Of a DNA stretch of 64,000 nt, positions 8,460 to 16,813 are shown one piece after another. Origin of the DNA: Planctomycetota bacterium (lineage in GTDB: Bacteria > Planctomycetota > J058). Below the pieces are notes generated by a model. It was not told the DNA's origin. It did no database searches and saw only the letters and a program-made list of their open reading frames with translations. Numbering within the stretch: position 1 is the first letter of the stretch; every line of letters begins with the position of its first letter. Position numbers and translations under genes: made by a program. The stretch spans positions 55,874 through 119,873 of the forward strand of contig JAMLIC010000027.1 of assembly GCA_023954375.1 (NCBI GenBank), in the 5' to 3' direction.

Positions 8460-10819
8460 GGCGTGAACGTGCAGCCCGCCCCCGGCGGGCTCTCGGCCGT
8501 GACCCGGCCGCCGTGGCCCTCGGCGATCGCCCTCGCGATCGCCAGGCCCAGGCCGGTCCCCTTGTAGCCGACCCGCTCGCCCCGCCAGAACGGCTCGAAG
8601 AGGCGCGCGTGCTCGGAGGCGTCGAGCCCCGGCCCGGTGTCCTCGACCGACAGGACCAGCTCGTCGCCGGCCGCCCGCGCGCGCACGACCACGCGCCCCG
8701 CGGCGGGCGTGACCTTCACCGCGTTGGCGACGAGGTTCCCGAGCGCCTGGATCAGGCGGTCGCGGTCGCCCCGGAGCTCCGGCAGGTCGGCGGCGAGGTC
8801 GACCTCGAGGCGCACGCCGCGCTCCCGCGCCAGCTCGGCGAACATCTCGAGCGCGGCCCCCACCACCTCCTCGGCCCGGCAGGGGGCCGGCGCGATCGCC
8901 AGGCGCCCGCCCTGGATCCCGGTGAAGTCGAGCAGGTCCTCGATCAGGCGCGCCATGCGCTCGACGGCGCGCTGGATCGAGCCGGCCGCGCGTCGCACGA
9001 CCGGGGCGGCGTCGTCGGCGAGGTCCAGACGCTGCAGCGTCGCGGCGCCGATCTGCACGACCTGCAGCGGGCTGCGCAGGTCGTGCGACACGACCGCCAG
9101 GACCTTCTCCCGCGCGCGGACCGCCGCCTGCGCCGTGCGGTGCAGGAGCGCGTTGTCGATCGCGATCCCGGCGCGGCGGCCGAGGAGCTCCGCGAGCTGC
9201 AGGTCCTGCTCGCCGAAGCGCCGGGCGCCGTCCGAGACGAACGTGATCGCGCCGAAGGTCTGCCCGCGCGCCTCCATGGGCACGACCATGGCCGACGTGA
9301 CCCCCAGCTCCCGCAGCGCCTGGAGGTGCTCGGGGTCGCGCGCCGCGCGCGCGAGCGCGGCCTGATCGACCTCCGGGTAGAGCTCGGAGCGCCCCGTCCG
9401 GATCACGTGCGGCACCCCGCTCGGGGCGTCGGGGGCGGGGGGCCAGCGCCGGCGCAGCTCGCGCGCGAGGTCGACCCTGGCCGGGTCGACGTGCGTCATG
9501 GCGAGCGGCCGGGTCGTGCGGCCGGGCTCCTCCGCGAGGTCGACGACGCACCCGTCCGCCATGCGGGGCACGGCCAGGCGCGCCAGGCGCTGCAGCGCCT
9601 CCTCGAAGTCGAGCGACGACGAGAGGAGCGCGCTGGCCGCGAGGAGGAACGAGGTCCGCTGCTGGGCGGCCTCGGCCTCGGCCCGCGCCCGCGCCTCGAG
9701 GTCGAACAGGCGCGCGCGCCCGAGCGCCTGCGCGCAGTGGCGCGCCAGGAGGAGGAGCGTGTGCCGCTCGTCGGGGAGGAACGCGCGGGGCTCGTCGAAG
9801 GTGAAGACGAGCGCGCCGATGCAGCCGCCGGCCAGCATGGGCAGGCAGGCGACCGCCAGCTCCGGCCGCCGGGCCGCGACCCGCTCGACCTCCGGGTAGC
9901 TGGCGGCGAGGGCCCTGCGGTCCTCGAGGAACACGGGCTCGCCCGCGCGGACGGCGTCGAGCACCGGGATCGGGAGCGGGTGGTCGAGCGGGATGCGGCG
10001 GAAGCCCTCGGCGGCGGGGCTGAGCGCCCGGGAGGTCACGAGCTCGAGCGCCGGCTCAGCCTCGGCCCTGAGCCACAGGCCGGCGGTGGCGGCGCCGGCG
10101 ACGCGGGCGCCGCGGTCCACGACCACCCCGGCGACCTCGCCCACGCTCGACGCCGTGGAGAGCGCCGCCGTGAGCTCCTGGAGGCGGCTCGTCCGCTCGG
10201 CCAGGCGCTCGGCCACCGCGCGCTCGTGCCGCTCCGAGGCGAGGAGGTCCGTCCGGACGATCGCCTGCGCCACCTGCGAGGCGACCGCGCGGGCGAGCCG
10301 GTCGTCGTGCGGGCCGAAGCGCCGGGGCGCCCGCGAGTAGACCATGAGCTTGCCCAGGAGCCGCCGCTGGAGGACCAGCGGCACGAACCCGAGCGCGGCG
10401 ACCCCCTCCGACCGGAGCAGCGGGCGGTAGGCCGCGAGCCCGACGTCCTCCTCCACGTCGCCGACGAAGATCGGGCGCGGGTCGGGGTCGTCCGCCCGCC
10501 ACGGCGAGTGGCCCTCGACGGCGCGGCGATAGTCGTCGGAGAGGCCGCGCCAGGCGCGGAAGCGCAGGACCCCGTGGGCGTCGCTCGTGAGCACCGCCGC
10601 CCGCTCGACCCGCAGGGCCGCGCAGACCGCGTCGAGCGCCGGCTCGAAGACCTCCTCGGGCGAGGCCGCGCGGCTCACCGCCTCGGAGACGCGCAGGATG
10701 AGCTCGCCCTCGAGCTGCCGCTGCCGCGCCTCCGCGCGCGCCTGGCGCAGCTCCTCCTCGAGGCGCGCGCGCTCGTGGTCGGCCCGCTGTGGGGTGAAGA
10801 GGTGCGCTGGCTCGGTCAA
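8060..10819 (-). CDS. Multi-GAF sensor histidine kinase, 5' part of a frameshifted gene
   Basis: Meaningful sequence covers residues 1-786 (10819 to 8462); after that this frame reads Arg/Ser-rich nonsense to a stop at 8060. Three GAF domains (about 45-190, 215-375, 395-560) precede HisKA (VVSHDLRSPLQ, His near 578) and HATPase (ALGNLVANAVKV, VEDTGPGLD, GYKGTGLGLAIA). The ATPase breaks off at GAGCTFT, one strand short, and that strand (FASPLEAR) is in the other frame. The start is uncertain: TTG 10819 has GGAG nine bases upstream and begins just before the first helix; ATG 10990 is an in-frame alternative with an unconvincing N-terminus. No signal peptide or membrane segment is visible, so it should be cytoplasmic, sensing through GAF domains. 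Confidence 0.75.
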   Translation of the reverse strand: MTEPAHLFTPQRADHERARLEEELRQARAEARQRQLEGELILRVSEAVSRAASPEEVFEPALDAVCAALRVERAAVLTSDAHGVLRFRAWRGLSDDYRRAVEGHSPWRADDPDPRPIFVGDVEEDVGLAAYRPLLRSEGVAALGFVPLVLQRRLLGKLMVYSRAPRRFGPHDDRLARAVASQVAQAIVRTDLLASERHERAVAERLAERTSRLQELTAALSTASSVGEVAGVVVDRGARVAGAATAGLWLRAEAEPALELVTSRALSPAAEGFRRIPLDHPLPIPVLDAVRAGEPVFLEDRRALAASYPEVERVAARRPELAVACLPMLAGGCIGALVFTFDEPRAFLPDERHTLLLLARHCAQALGRARLFDLEARARAEAEAAQQRTSFLLAASALLSSSLDFEEALQRLARLAVPRMADGCVVDLAEEPGRTTRPLAMTHVDPARVDLARELRRRWPPAPDAPSGVPHVIRTGRSELYPEVDQAALARAARDPEHLQALRELGVTSAMVVPMEARGQTFGAITFVSDGARRFGEQDLQLAELLGRRAGIAIDNALLHRTAQAAVRAREKVLAVVSHDLRSPLQVVQIGAATLQRLDLADDAAPVVRRAAGSIQRAVERMARLIEDLLDFTGIQGGRLAIAPAPCRAEEVVGAALEMFAELARERGVRLEVDLAADLPELRGDRDRLIQALGNLVANAVKVTPAAGRVVVRARAAGDELVLSVEDTGPGLDASEHARLFEPFWRGERVGYKGTGLGLAIARAIAEGHGGRVTAESPPGAGCTFTPSRPRSRRGRPSGRPRRPARSARRRRRRRGRPATRPRAARATRPSSCRRRRRSASCGGPSSCSSWRTARSWPPRGGGTSSGGGSSTPSPSSRGRASTTCSATSSGAAAPTSATSSSCAWTGRGPGRSRTRSGR

Positions 10820-11056
10820 CGAACGGGGCTCCAGGGGCGAGTCGCCCCCGGGTGCATGTTCCCCGCGCGGGCGGAAGGCCCGCAAGGCCCTGGGACCCCG
10901 ACGCGGGCCCCGCTCCCTTTCGGTTACTCGTGAGCTCGAGGCGTCCACGTCCGGGCGCGCGGCTCGGTGCTCCGATCCGCAGTGAGGCACCCGTCGCCCT
11001 CGCTCCGGCCGCTACGCGGCCTCCGCTCGGGGATGCGCGCCACCGCTCGAGCGCTG

Positions 11057-11908
11057 TCAGGGCCTCTGCGCCCGGAGGAGCGCCCGCCACGTCGACGCCT
11101 GCCACGCGGCGATGGCCTCCTCGAAGGCCGCCTCGAACGACGGGTCGGGCCAGGGCGGCAGGCGGCGCACGACGCACCGGGCGACCGTGGGCCGGGCCGT
11201 GACCAGGCTCGCCTCGACCCGGGCCAGCCCCTCGTCGGGCGTCAGCTCGCCCTGGAGGACGGCCTCGCGCGCCGCGCGCACGACCAGGAGGTCGCGCTCG
11301 AGCAGGTCGAGCGCGACGTCGACGTCCTGGCGCAGGGCCACCCGGTCAGGCGCGAGGACGCGGAAGCCGTGGACCTGCTCGAGCGGGCCGGGGAGGGCCA
11401 GCTCCACCTCGAAGCGCCAGGCCGCCAGCCACAGGCGGAGGAAGCCGCGCATGCGGTCGCAGGCGGCCGCGAAGTCGTCGTCGCTGCTGGTGAGCGTCGC
11501 GCGCGCCCGCGCCCGGTCGAGGAGGAGCAGCTGCGCGAGCCGGTCGGGGACGGGGTCGTGGTAGCGCACCTCGAGCGCGTCGCCGACGAGGGTCGCCGTG
11601 AGCGCGTGCCCGCCGGGCAGGCGCACGTCGCCCAGCGCCTCGAACCAGCCGCGCGCCTCGACGAGCAGCGCGCCGCTCCCGGCGCGGTCGGCCTGGAGCT
11701 CCGTCCAGGCGGCCACGCCGCCCACGTCGGCCAGCGCGCGCAGGGCCGCCGGGCGCAGGTCGTCGTCCGCGGGGGCGGCCCCGCGCTCGCGCGCCATCCG
11801 GAAGCTTCCCGAGCCGTCGGGCTGCAGCTCGACGACGAACCGGCTCCGGTCCGGCTCGCAGCCCGCCAGGCCGAGCATCAGGACCAGCGCCACCCACGTC
11901 GACTTCAT
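11057..11908 (-). CDS. Hypothetical lipoprotein
   Basis: A 283-residue exported protein. The start is ATG 11908, with AGGAG ten bases upstream. The signal peptide MKSTWVALVLMLGLAGC ends in a canonical LAGC lipobox, so Cys17 should be lipidated and the protein anchored in a membrane. The mature part starts with a beta-rich segment (RFVVELQPDGSGSFRMARER) and continues with Leu/Ala/Arg-rich helices. I recognise no named family. The opening strands resemble those of secreted proteins that measure or bind a ligand, but I make no functional claim. The gene ends about 240 bases before the histidine kinase start and is on the same strand. Confidence 0.75.
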   Translation of the reverse strand: MKSTWVALVLMLGLAGCEPDRSRFVVELQPDGSGSFRMARERGAAPADDDLRPAALRALADVGGVAAWTELQADRAGSGALLVEARGWFEALGDVRLPGGHALTATLVGDALEVRYHDPVPDRLAQLLLLDRARARATLTSSDDDFAAACDRMRGFLRLWLAAWRFEVELALPGPLEQVHGFRVLAPDRVALRQDVDVALDLLERDLLVVRAAREAVLQGELTPDEGLARVEASLVTARPTVARCVVRRLPPWPDPSFEAAFEEAIAAWQASTWRALLRAQRP

Positions 11909-12014
11909 GAGGAACTCTCCTGGCGGCGGGCGAGCGCAACCCGTGCGCCAGACGCAAGTCGTTGGGCGGCAGGACCGCAGGCCGCGGGCGGTGTCTTCCC
12001 GGCGTGACGGCCGC

Positions 12015-13085
12015 TCAGCCGTGTGACGCGGCGCCCTCCGGCGCCCGCGACGCTGTGGGCGGCGCCCGGCGACGCGGCGGCCGCCCGGCGAGCCGCCGGA
12101 GCAGGTCGGCCGAGGTCCGCGCGACCTGCCGCTCGGACAGGGCGCTCTCGGCCAGGAGGCGGCCGGCCTCGCCCAGCGCCGCCGCCCAGGCGCCGTCGGT
12201 CCAGAGCGTGCGCAGCCCCTCCGCGAGCCGGTCGGGGTCGCCGGGCGGGACGACGAGGGCCGTCTCGCCCGGGCGGACGTACTCCCACAGGCCGAGGCTG
12301 TCGGTCGTGACGACCGGCCGGCCGAACGCCATGGCCTGGACGAGGCAGCTGTGGCCGGTGCGCGCGGCGCGGCTCCCGAGCGGCAGCACGAACACGCGGC
12401 AGCCCTTCACCAGCGCCCACGCCCGGGGCTTCGGGAGCCGGAGGTGGACGTGCACGTTGGGCGGCGGCCGGAGCCCGCGCAGGTTCTCGGGGCGGACCGC
12501 GATCACGAGCGGCACGTCGGGGAGGCGCTCCATCGCGGCGAAGAGCGTGCGGAGGTCGCGGTCGCTCGCCCCGATCATGCAGGCGTAGTCGGTCGGGGCG
12601 GGCGGCGGCGCGGCGAGGACGAGGCGCTCGCCCTCCTCGTAGGGCCAGGGCACGACCTCGAGCTTGCGCGGCGGGATCCCGAGCAGGCCGTGCTGCCACT
12701 CGGCCTCGAGGCGGCTGTGGACGACGAACGCGTCGACGGCGCCCGTGAGCGCGCGCGCGACCCAGCGCTCGCGGCGCGCCGGCGGCGCGGGGTGGTGCCA
12801 CGACCAGGCGACGTGCCGCACCCGCGCGCGCGAGAGCCGCTGGAGCGCCGCGCAGCGCAGGGCCGCCGGGACCCCATGGGTCACGAGCACGCCGCCGGTC
12901 TCGCGCGCCGTCGCGATCGCCTGCCGGCAGGCCTCGAGGCCGCCGGGGCCCGCGCCGGCGCCGGGCCTCAGGTAGGTGAAGCGGCACTCGACCCCCTCCT
13001 CGCTTAGGGGCCCCTCGAGCCAGCGCCACTCGGGGCCGGTGTGGCTCGAGACGCACGCCGCCACCAGCGGCCGGTCGCCGCTCAC
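12015..13085 (-). CDS. Family 4-type glycosyltransferase
   Basis: A 356-residue GT-B fold protein. The C-terminal donor domain is clear: GHSCLVQAMAFGRPVVTTDS followed by YVRPGETALVVPPGDP and RLAEGLRTLW, the usual nucleotide-sugar-binding and loop motifs of GT4. The N-terminal half (RPLVAACVSSHTGPEW, VLVTHGV) is the acceptor domain. GTG 13085 is the start and overlaps the TGA of the upstream gene (GTGA), a sign of translational coupling. The partner gene encodes a COG4091-type dehydrogenase, so the pair may act on one glycan or nucleotide sugar pathway; this is inference. Confidence 0.8.
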   Translation of the reverse strand: MSGDRPLVAACVSSHTGPEWRWLEGPLSEEGVECRFTYLRPGAGAGPGGLEACRQAIATARETGGVLVTHGVPAALRCAALQRLSRARVRHVAWSWHHPAPPARRERWVARALTGAVDAFVVHSRLEAEWQHGLLGIPPRKLEVVPWPYEEGERLVLAAPPPAPTDYACMIGASDRDLRTLFAAMERLPDVPLVIAVRPENLRGLRPPPNVHVHLRLPKPRAWALVKGCRVFVLPLGSRAARTGHSCLVQAMAFGRPVVTTDSLGLWEYVRPGETALVVPPGDPDRLAEGLRTLWTDGAWAAALGEAGRLLAESALSERQVARTSADLLRRLAGRPPRRRAPPTASRAPEGAASHG

Positions 13086-14263
13086 GCCGCCCTCGCCTGC
13101 CCGGCGGGCGCGGCGGGCTCGAGCGCCTCGCGCAGGACCTCGCGGTAGAGGTCGAGCGCGGCGCAGGGCCGCAGCTCGACGTCCTCGAACCGCACGACGT
13201 GCCCGCGCGGCAGGTCGGCGCGCACGCGCGCGCCGCCGAGGAGCGTCGCCGGGACGTGGTCGGGGCGCTCGGCCAGGCGCACCGCGGCGCCGCGGACGTC
13301 GAAGCTGCCGACCCCGCGCTCGATCACGTCGCCCGCGGCCAGCGCACGCTTCGTGACGGCCGCGAGGCCGTAGCGCGGGCGGAGGCCGTTGTTGAGGAGG
13401 GGCGGGCGCCCGTCGCGCACGTCGCGCAGCGTGCGGACCGCCTCGAGGTGGATCAGGTGGTGCGGCCGCACGAGGCTGAAGCACGGGCGGTCGTCGCCCA
13501 CGAACAGGCGCGAGAAGGGCAGGTAGCCCGGCAGGGCGTCGGCCTCGGGGTGGTCGGCGAGGAGCAGCACCCCGGGCGGGCCGCCGCGCCACAGGAGGTA
13601 GTCGCTGATCGGCTCCCCGAGGCGACGCGCCGCCTCGACCAGGGCGTCGGCCTCGCGCGGCGAGTCGACCGCCGGCCCGAGGAGCCCCTCGCGCGCGATC
13701 GCCGCGCCGAGGCCGTTGGCCACGAGGACCTGCTCCGCCTGCAGCTTCGTCCCGTCGGTGAACGAGACCGTCTGCTCGAGCCGCAGGGCCTGCCGCTCGC
13801 TCCAGTGGGCCATCGCCTCCGGCGTGGGGTCGGGGTCGAGGAAGCCCTTGAGGTTCAGGTAGGCGAGCGGGCGGAAGCCCATGCCGAGGGCCTCCTGGGC
13901 CAGCCGCGCCAGGCACCCGGGCTGGTCGCCGTCGGCCTCGGTGACGTGGCCGCGGCGCGCGAACCACGAGCCCGTCGTCACCTGGAGCTCCGAGTCCATG
14001 GTGACGACGCGTCGTCCCGCGGCGAGCGCCTCGAGCAGGACGTCGGTGGCGTGCACGGCGTCGCCGCTGGCCTCGAACAGCACGTCGGCGCGCTCGACGA
14101 GGTCGGCGACGGACGTGGTGAGGAGGTCGCGCGGGACACCGCTGACCTCCCGCGGGTCGCGGCGGGTGAGGACGCGCGTGACCGTGAACTCGTCTCCGAC
14201 GGCGGTCAGCGCGCGGACGAGCCCCCGCGCGACGAAGCCGGTCCCAACGACTCCCACCCGCAT
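13082..14263 (-). CDS. Predicted NAD(P)-dependent oxidoreductase with SAF domain (COG4091 type)
   Basis: A 393-residue protein. Residues 1-150 are a Rossmann domain (RVGVVGTGFVARGL) like homoserine dehydrogenase, with ASGDAVHATDVLLEAL following. The middle contains YLNLKGFLDPDPTPEAM and CFSLVRPHHLIHLEAVRTL, characteristic of the COG4091 group, and the C-terminus has a SAF-like stretch (ADLPRGHVVRFEDVELRP). The group is annotated as predicted homoserine dehydrogenase, but members next to glycosyltransferases probably act on sugar-like substrates. I chose ATG 14263 over upstream options because the Rossmann strand starts there and GAGGTGG lies upstream. The stop overlaps the start of the glycosyltransferase gene, so the two form an operon. 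Confidence 0.8.
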   Translation of the reverse strand: MRVGVVGTGFVARGLVRALTAVGDEFTVTRVLTRRDPREVSGVPRDLLTTSVADLVERADVLFEASGDAVHATDVLLEALAAGRRVVTMDSELQVTTGSWFARRGHVTEADGDQPGCLARLAQEALGMGFRPLAYLNLKGFLDPDPTPEAMAHWSERQALRLEQTVSFTDGTKLQAEQVLVANGLGAAIAREGLLGPAVDSPREADALVEAARRLGEPISDYLLWRGGPPGVLLLADHPEADALPGYLPFSRLFVGDDRPCFSLVRPHHLIHLEAVRTLRDVRDGRPPLLNNGLRPRYGLAAVTKRALAAGDVIERGVGSFDVRGAAVRLAERPDHVPATLLGGARVRADLPRGHVVRFEDVELRPCAALDLYREVLREALEPAAPAGQARAA

Positions 14264-14399
14264 GTCACCACCTCGGCCCGGCGCCCCCGCCGAAGGGGAC
14301 GCAACCGAGGTGCCTCGGGGGGAAGCTGGGGTCCGCCCGGTCAACTTCCCGGGCGAGCGGCGGCGGGCCAGGGACGCCACACGGCGCGAGTCGCGATCG

Positions 14400-14415
14400 C
14401 CCCCCACGTGGGGGG
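14400..14415. terminator. Perfect GC palindrome downstream of the oxygenase gene
   Basis: The 16-base palindrome CCCCCCACGTGGGGGG lies 68 bases beyond the stop of the oxygenase gene and before the COG4091 gene, both on the minus strand. It is followed on the plus strand by AAAA. It could be a weak terminator or a regulatory site; it lacks a minus-strand T-run, so terminator function is uncertain. Confidence 0.35.
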
Positions 14416-14482
14416 AAAACCCCGGGGGAGTCGGTCAGCGCCGCGCCCGGTCCCCGAGGAGGGACGGCGCGCCGCCGGGGGT

Positions 14483-15430
14483 TCAGCCCCGCAACCCGAT
14501 CTCCTCGAGGCGCGCCCGCAGGAAGGCCCCGGCGGTGAGGGGGCCGAAGCGCGGGCCGCCCTGGCGGGCCACGCACGACGGGAGCGGCGTCAGGTCGACG
14601 TCCGGGCGCGGGTGGACGAAGAACGGCATGGAGAAGCGGCGCGCCCGCGAGTCGCCCGGGTTGACCACCCGGTGCGTCGTGCTGCGCAGGGCGCCGTTCG
14701 TCAGGTGCTGGAGCATGTCGCCGACGTTGACGACGAGCTGCCCGGGCACGGCCTTGACGGGCTGCCAGCCGCGGTCGTTCGTGAGCACCTCGAGCCCGTC
14801 GTCGGTCGCGCCGGCGAGCAGCGTGATGAAGTTGATGTCCTCGTGCGCCGCCGCGCGCACGCTCTGCGGGTCGGCGTCGGCGGGCAGCGGCGGGTAGTGG
14901 ATGATCCTCAGCAGGCTGTCGCCGCCGCGGATCAGGTCGGCGAAGCGGCGCGGCGGCTCGCCGAGGTAGGTCGCGGCGACCTCGAGGACCTGCTCGGCCA
15001 CCGCCTCGAGCCGCGCGAACAGGCCCAGGGCCGCCGCGCGCAGGGCGGGCGCCTCTTCGGGCCACACGTTCGGCGGGTAGGGGCACGCGTCGGGCGGGAG
15101 GTCGGGGCCGACGCTGAAGTACTCCTTCAGGTCGGGCGCGGCGTGGTCGCGGGCGTGCTCGCGCCCGAAGCGCGTGTAGCCGCGCTGGCCCATGAGCGCG
15201 GGCCGCTCGTGGCGGGCCTTCACCTCGTCGGGGAGGAGGAAGAGGTCGAGCGCGAGGTCGTAGAGGGCGGCGACCTCCTCGTCGGGGATGCCGTGGCCGC
15301 GCAGGGCGAAGAAGCCGACCTCCGTCAGCGCGCGGCCGAGCGCGTCCACGAGGCGGACGCGCTCGGCGGGGCGCGCCAGGTCGCGCAGGTCGAGGACGGG
15401 GATCGGGCTCTCGGCGGTGGTCGTGGTCAT
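14483..15430 (-). CDS. Isopenicillin N synthase-like 2-oxoglutarate/Fe(II) oxygenase
   Basis: A 315-residue non-haem iron oxygenase. The N-terminal DIOX_N part has IPVLDLRDLA and GFFALRGHGIPDE. The iron ligands are in AHEDINFITLL (His and Asp) and STTHRVVNP (second His), and RRFSMPFF supplies the Arg-x-Ser that binds 2-oxoglutarate. YPPLP is the usual strand before the metal site. These proteins hydroxylate or desaturate small molecules; the IPNS name describes fold, not substrate, and no beta-lactam genes are nearby. The start is ATG 15430, which matches the family N-terminus. Confidence 0.85.
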   Translation of the reverse strand: MTTTTAESPIPVLDLRDLARPAERVRLVDALGRALTEVGFFALRGHGIPDEEVAALYDLALDLFLLPDEVKARHERPALMGQRGYTRFGREHARDHAAPDLKEYFSVGPDLPPDACPYPPNVWPEEAPALRAAALGLFARLEAVAEQVLEVAATYLGEPPRRFADLIRGGDSLLRIIHYPPLPADADPQSVRAAAHEDINFITLLAGATDDGLEVLTNDRGWQPVKAVPGQLVVNVGDMLQHLTNGALRSTTHRVVNPGDSRARRFSMPFFVHPRPDVDLTPLPSCVARQGGPRFGPLTAGAFLRARLEEIGLRG

Positions 15431-15661
15431 CGGGGGCGCGCGCTCGGGAGGGGACGGGGGGAGCGCTTCACCTTCCGGGGCGGCCCGGCGGGGGGCAAGC
15501 GCGAGCGATGGGCCGTGTGGGGGGCTTCCCGCTTCCCGCGTTCGGGTGTCAACGAGCGTAAGCAGGGGGCTCCCCCGGTCCCTGATCGCGCAGGGAGTTC
15601 GGCCTGGCCCGCCGCGTGATCTTCGCCGGGCGAACAGGGGCTCTGCCCGGAGGACACCTCG

Positions 15662-16669
15662 ATGAAGCTCGTCCGTCATCTCGCGATCGGCCTCACCGCG
15701 CTCGTGCTCGGCTTCGCCGGGCTGAGCGACGCGCAGGAGCGCCGGGCCCGGCCCACCGACAAGCCGTTCCTGTGGCAGATCGAGGGCGAGGCGCCCTCGT
15801 TCCTCTACGGCACGATCCACGTCGCCGACCCGCGCGTGACGGCGCTCCCGGCCGTCGTGAACAAGGCGATCGACCTGTCGGACGCCCTGTTCACCGAGGT
15901 CTCCATGGACGCGGGCCTGCAGCTGGCGATGGCCCGCCACGTCATGCTCCCGCCGGGCGAGGGGCTGAGCACGCGCGTGCCGCCCGACCTCCTCGAGCGC
16001 CTCGACGCCCACGCCCGGCGCAAGGGGCTGGGCGGGGCGGCGGCCTTCGAGCGGATCAAGGTGTGGTGCACGAGCCTGCAGCTGCAGCTGCTCGAGGCGG
16101 GGCCGCAGGAGGGCGGCGCCAAGACGCTCGACCAGGGCCTCTTCGACCGCGCCAGGGCGCAGGGCAAGGAGGTCGGCGGCCTCGAGACGATCGAGGAGCA
16201 GCTCGGCTGCTTCGACCAGCTCACGGACGACGAGCAGGTGCGCATGCTCGCCGCGGCGCTCGACGGGCTCGAGGCGCCGAGCGACCGCGCGGCGCGCAAG
16301 CGGCCCCTGGAGGAGCTCGTGAGCAAGTACCTCGCGGGCGACCTCGACGCGCTGGTGCGGGCGCTCGAGCTCACGAACGCGGGCGACGACCAGGCGCTGG
16401 TCGACCGCATGCGGAAGGCGCTCATCACCGACCGCAACCACCGCATGGCGGAGCGGATCACGGCGCGGCTGCGCGAGGCGCCCGGGCGGTCGACCTTCTA
16501 CGCCGTGGGCACGGCGCACTACCACGGCGACGAGGGCGTGGTCGCCCTGCTCGAGGCGCAGGGGTTCAAGGTGCGGCGGCTGAGCAACGCCGACGCGAAC
16601 CGTCTGCGCCGCGCGCCGGCCGCCGCGGGCGGGCGGGCGGCCGGCAGCGGGTCTGGCCGGCGCCGCTGA
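15662..16669 (+). CDS. TraB/GumN family protein, exported
   Basis: A 335-residue protein with signal peptide (LAIGLTALVLGFAGLSDAQE). The family motifs are present: FLYGTIHVADPR after the first strand and FYAVGTAHYHG near the C-terminus, with the conserved His and Glu residues. TraB/GumN (Tiki-like) proteins are metal-dependent proteases or related hydrolases of the cell envelope. ATG 15662 follows GGAGG at 15650-15654. The last 25 residues are Arg/Gly/Ala-rich and poorly conserved. The stop is followed at once by a family A repeat. Confidence 0.8.
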   Translation: MKLVRHLAIGLTALVLGFAGLSDAQERRARPTDKPFLWQIEGEAPSFLYGTIHVADPRVTALPAVVNKAIDLSDALFTEVSMDAGLQLAMARHVMLPPGEGLSTRVPPDLLERLDAHARRKGLGGAAAFERIKVWCTSLQLQLLEAGPQEGGAKTLDQGLFDRARAQGKEVGGLETIEEQLGCFDQLTDDEQVRMLAAALDGLEAPSDRAARKRPLEELVSKYLAGDLDALVRALELTNAGDDQALVDRMRKALITDRNHRMAERITARLREAPGRSTFYAVGTAHYHGDEGVVALLEAQGFKVRRLSNADANRLRRAPAAAGGRAAGSGSGRRR

Positions 16670-16689
16670 GGCCAGGGAGTCGAGGACTC

Positions 16690-16813
16690 CTCCCGTCGCT
16701 CGTCCTCGACCCGCCGGAGCGAGCGATGGTGAGGCGCGGATCGGGCCCGTCGTGCCAGCCCGGGACCTCCTCCGATCGCGCCCCCGTCGCGAGCGCATCA
16801 CTCAGAGCAGGTC
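16690..16813. repeat. Family A intergenic repeat, copy 1
   Basis: This stretch is closely related to 26395-26534 and, inverted, to 28901-29046. Shared blocks include CTCGACCCGCC, GTGCCAGCCCGGGAC and GCGAGCGCATCACTCA. It sits between the convergent ends of the TraB/GumN gene and the RING gene, and it supplies the last codons and the TGA of the RING gene. No transposase or target duplication is evident, so it is a non-coding repeat, perhaps REP- or MITE-like. Confidence 0.7.

Noticed and set aside
14483..15430. Beta-lactam biosynthesis
   Set aside because: The IPNS-like fold is general for 2-oxoglutarate oxygenases; no ACV synthetase or other pathway gene is present.
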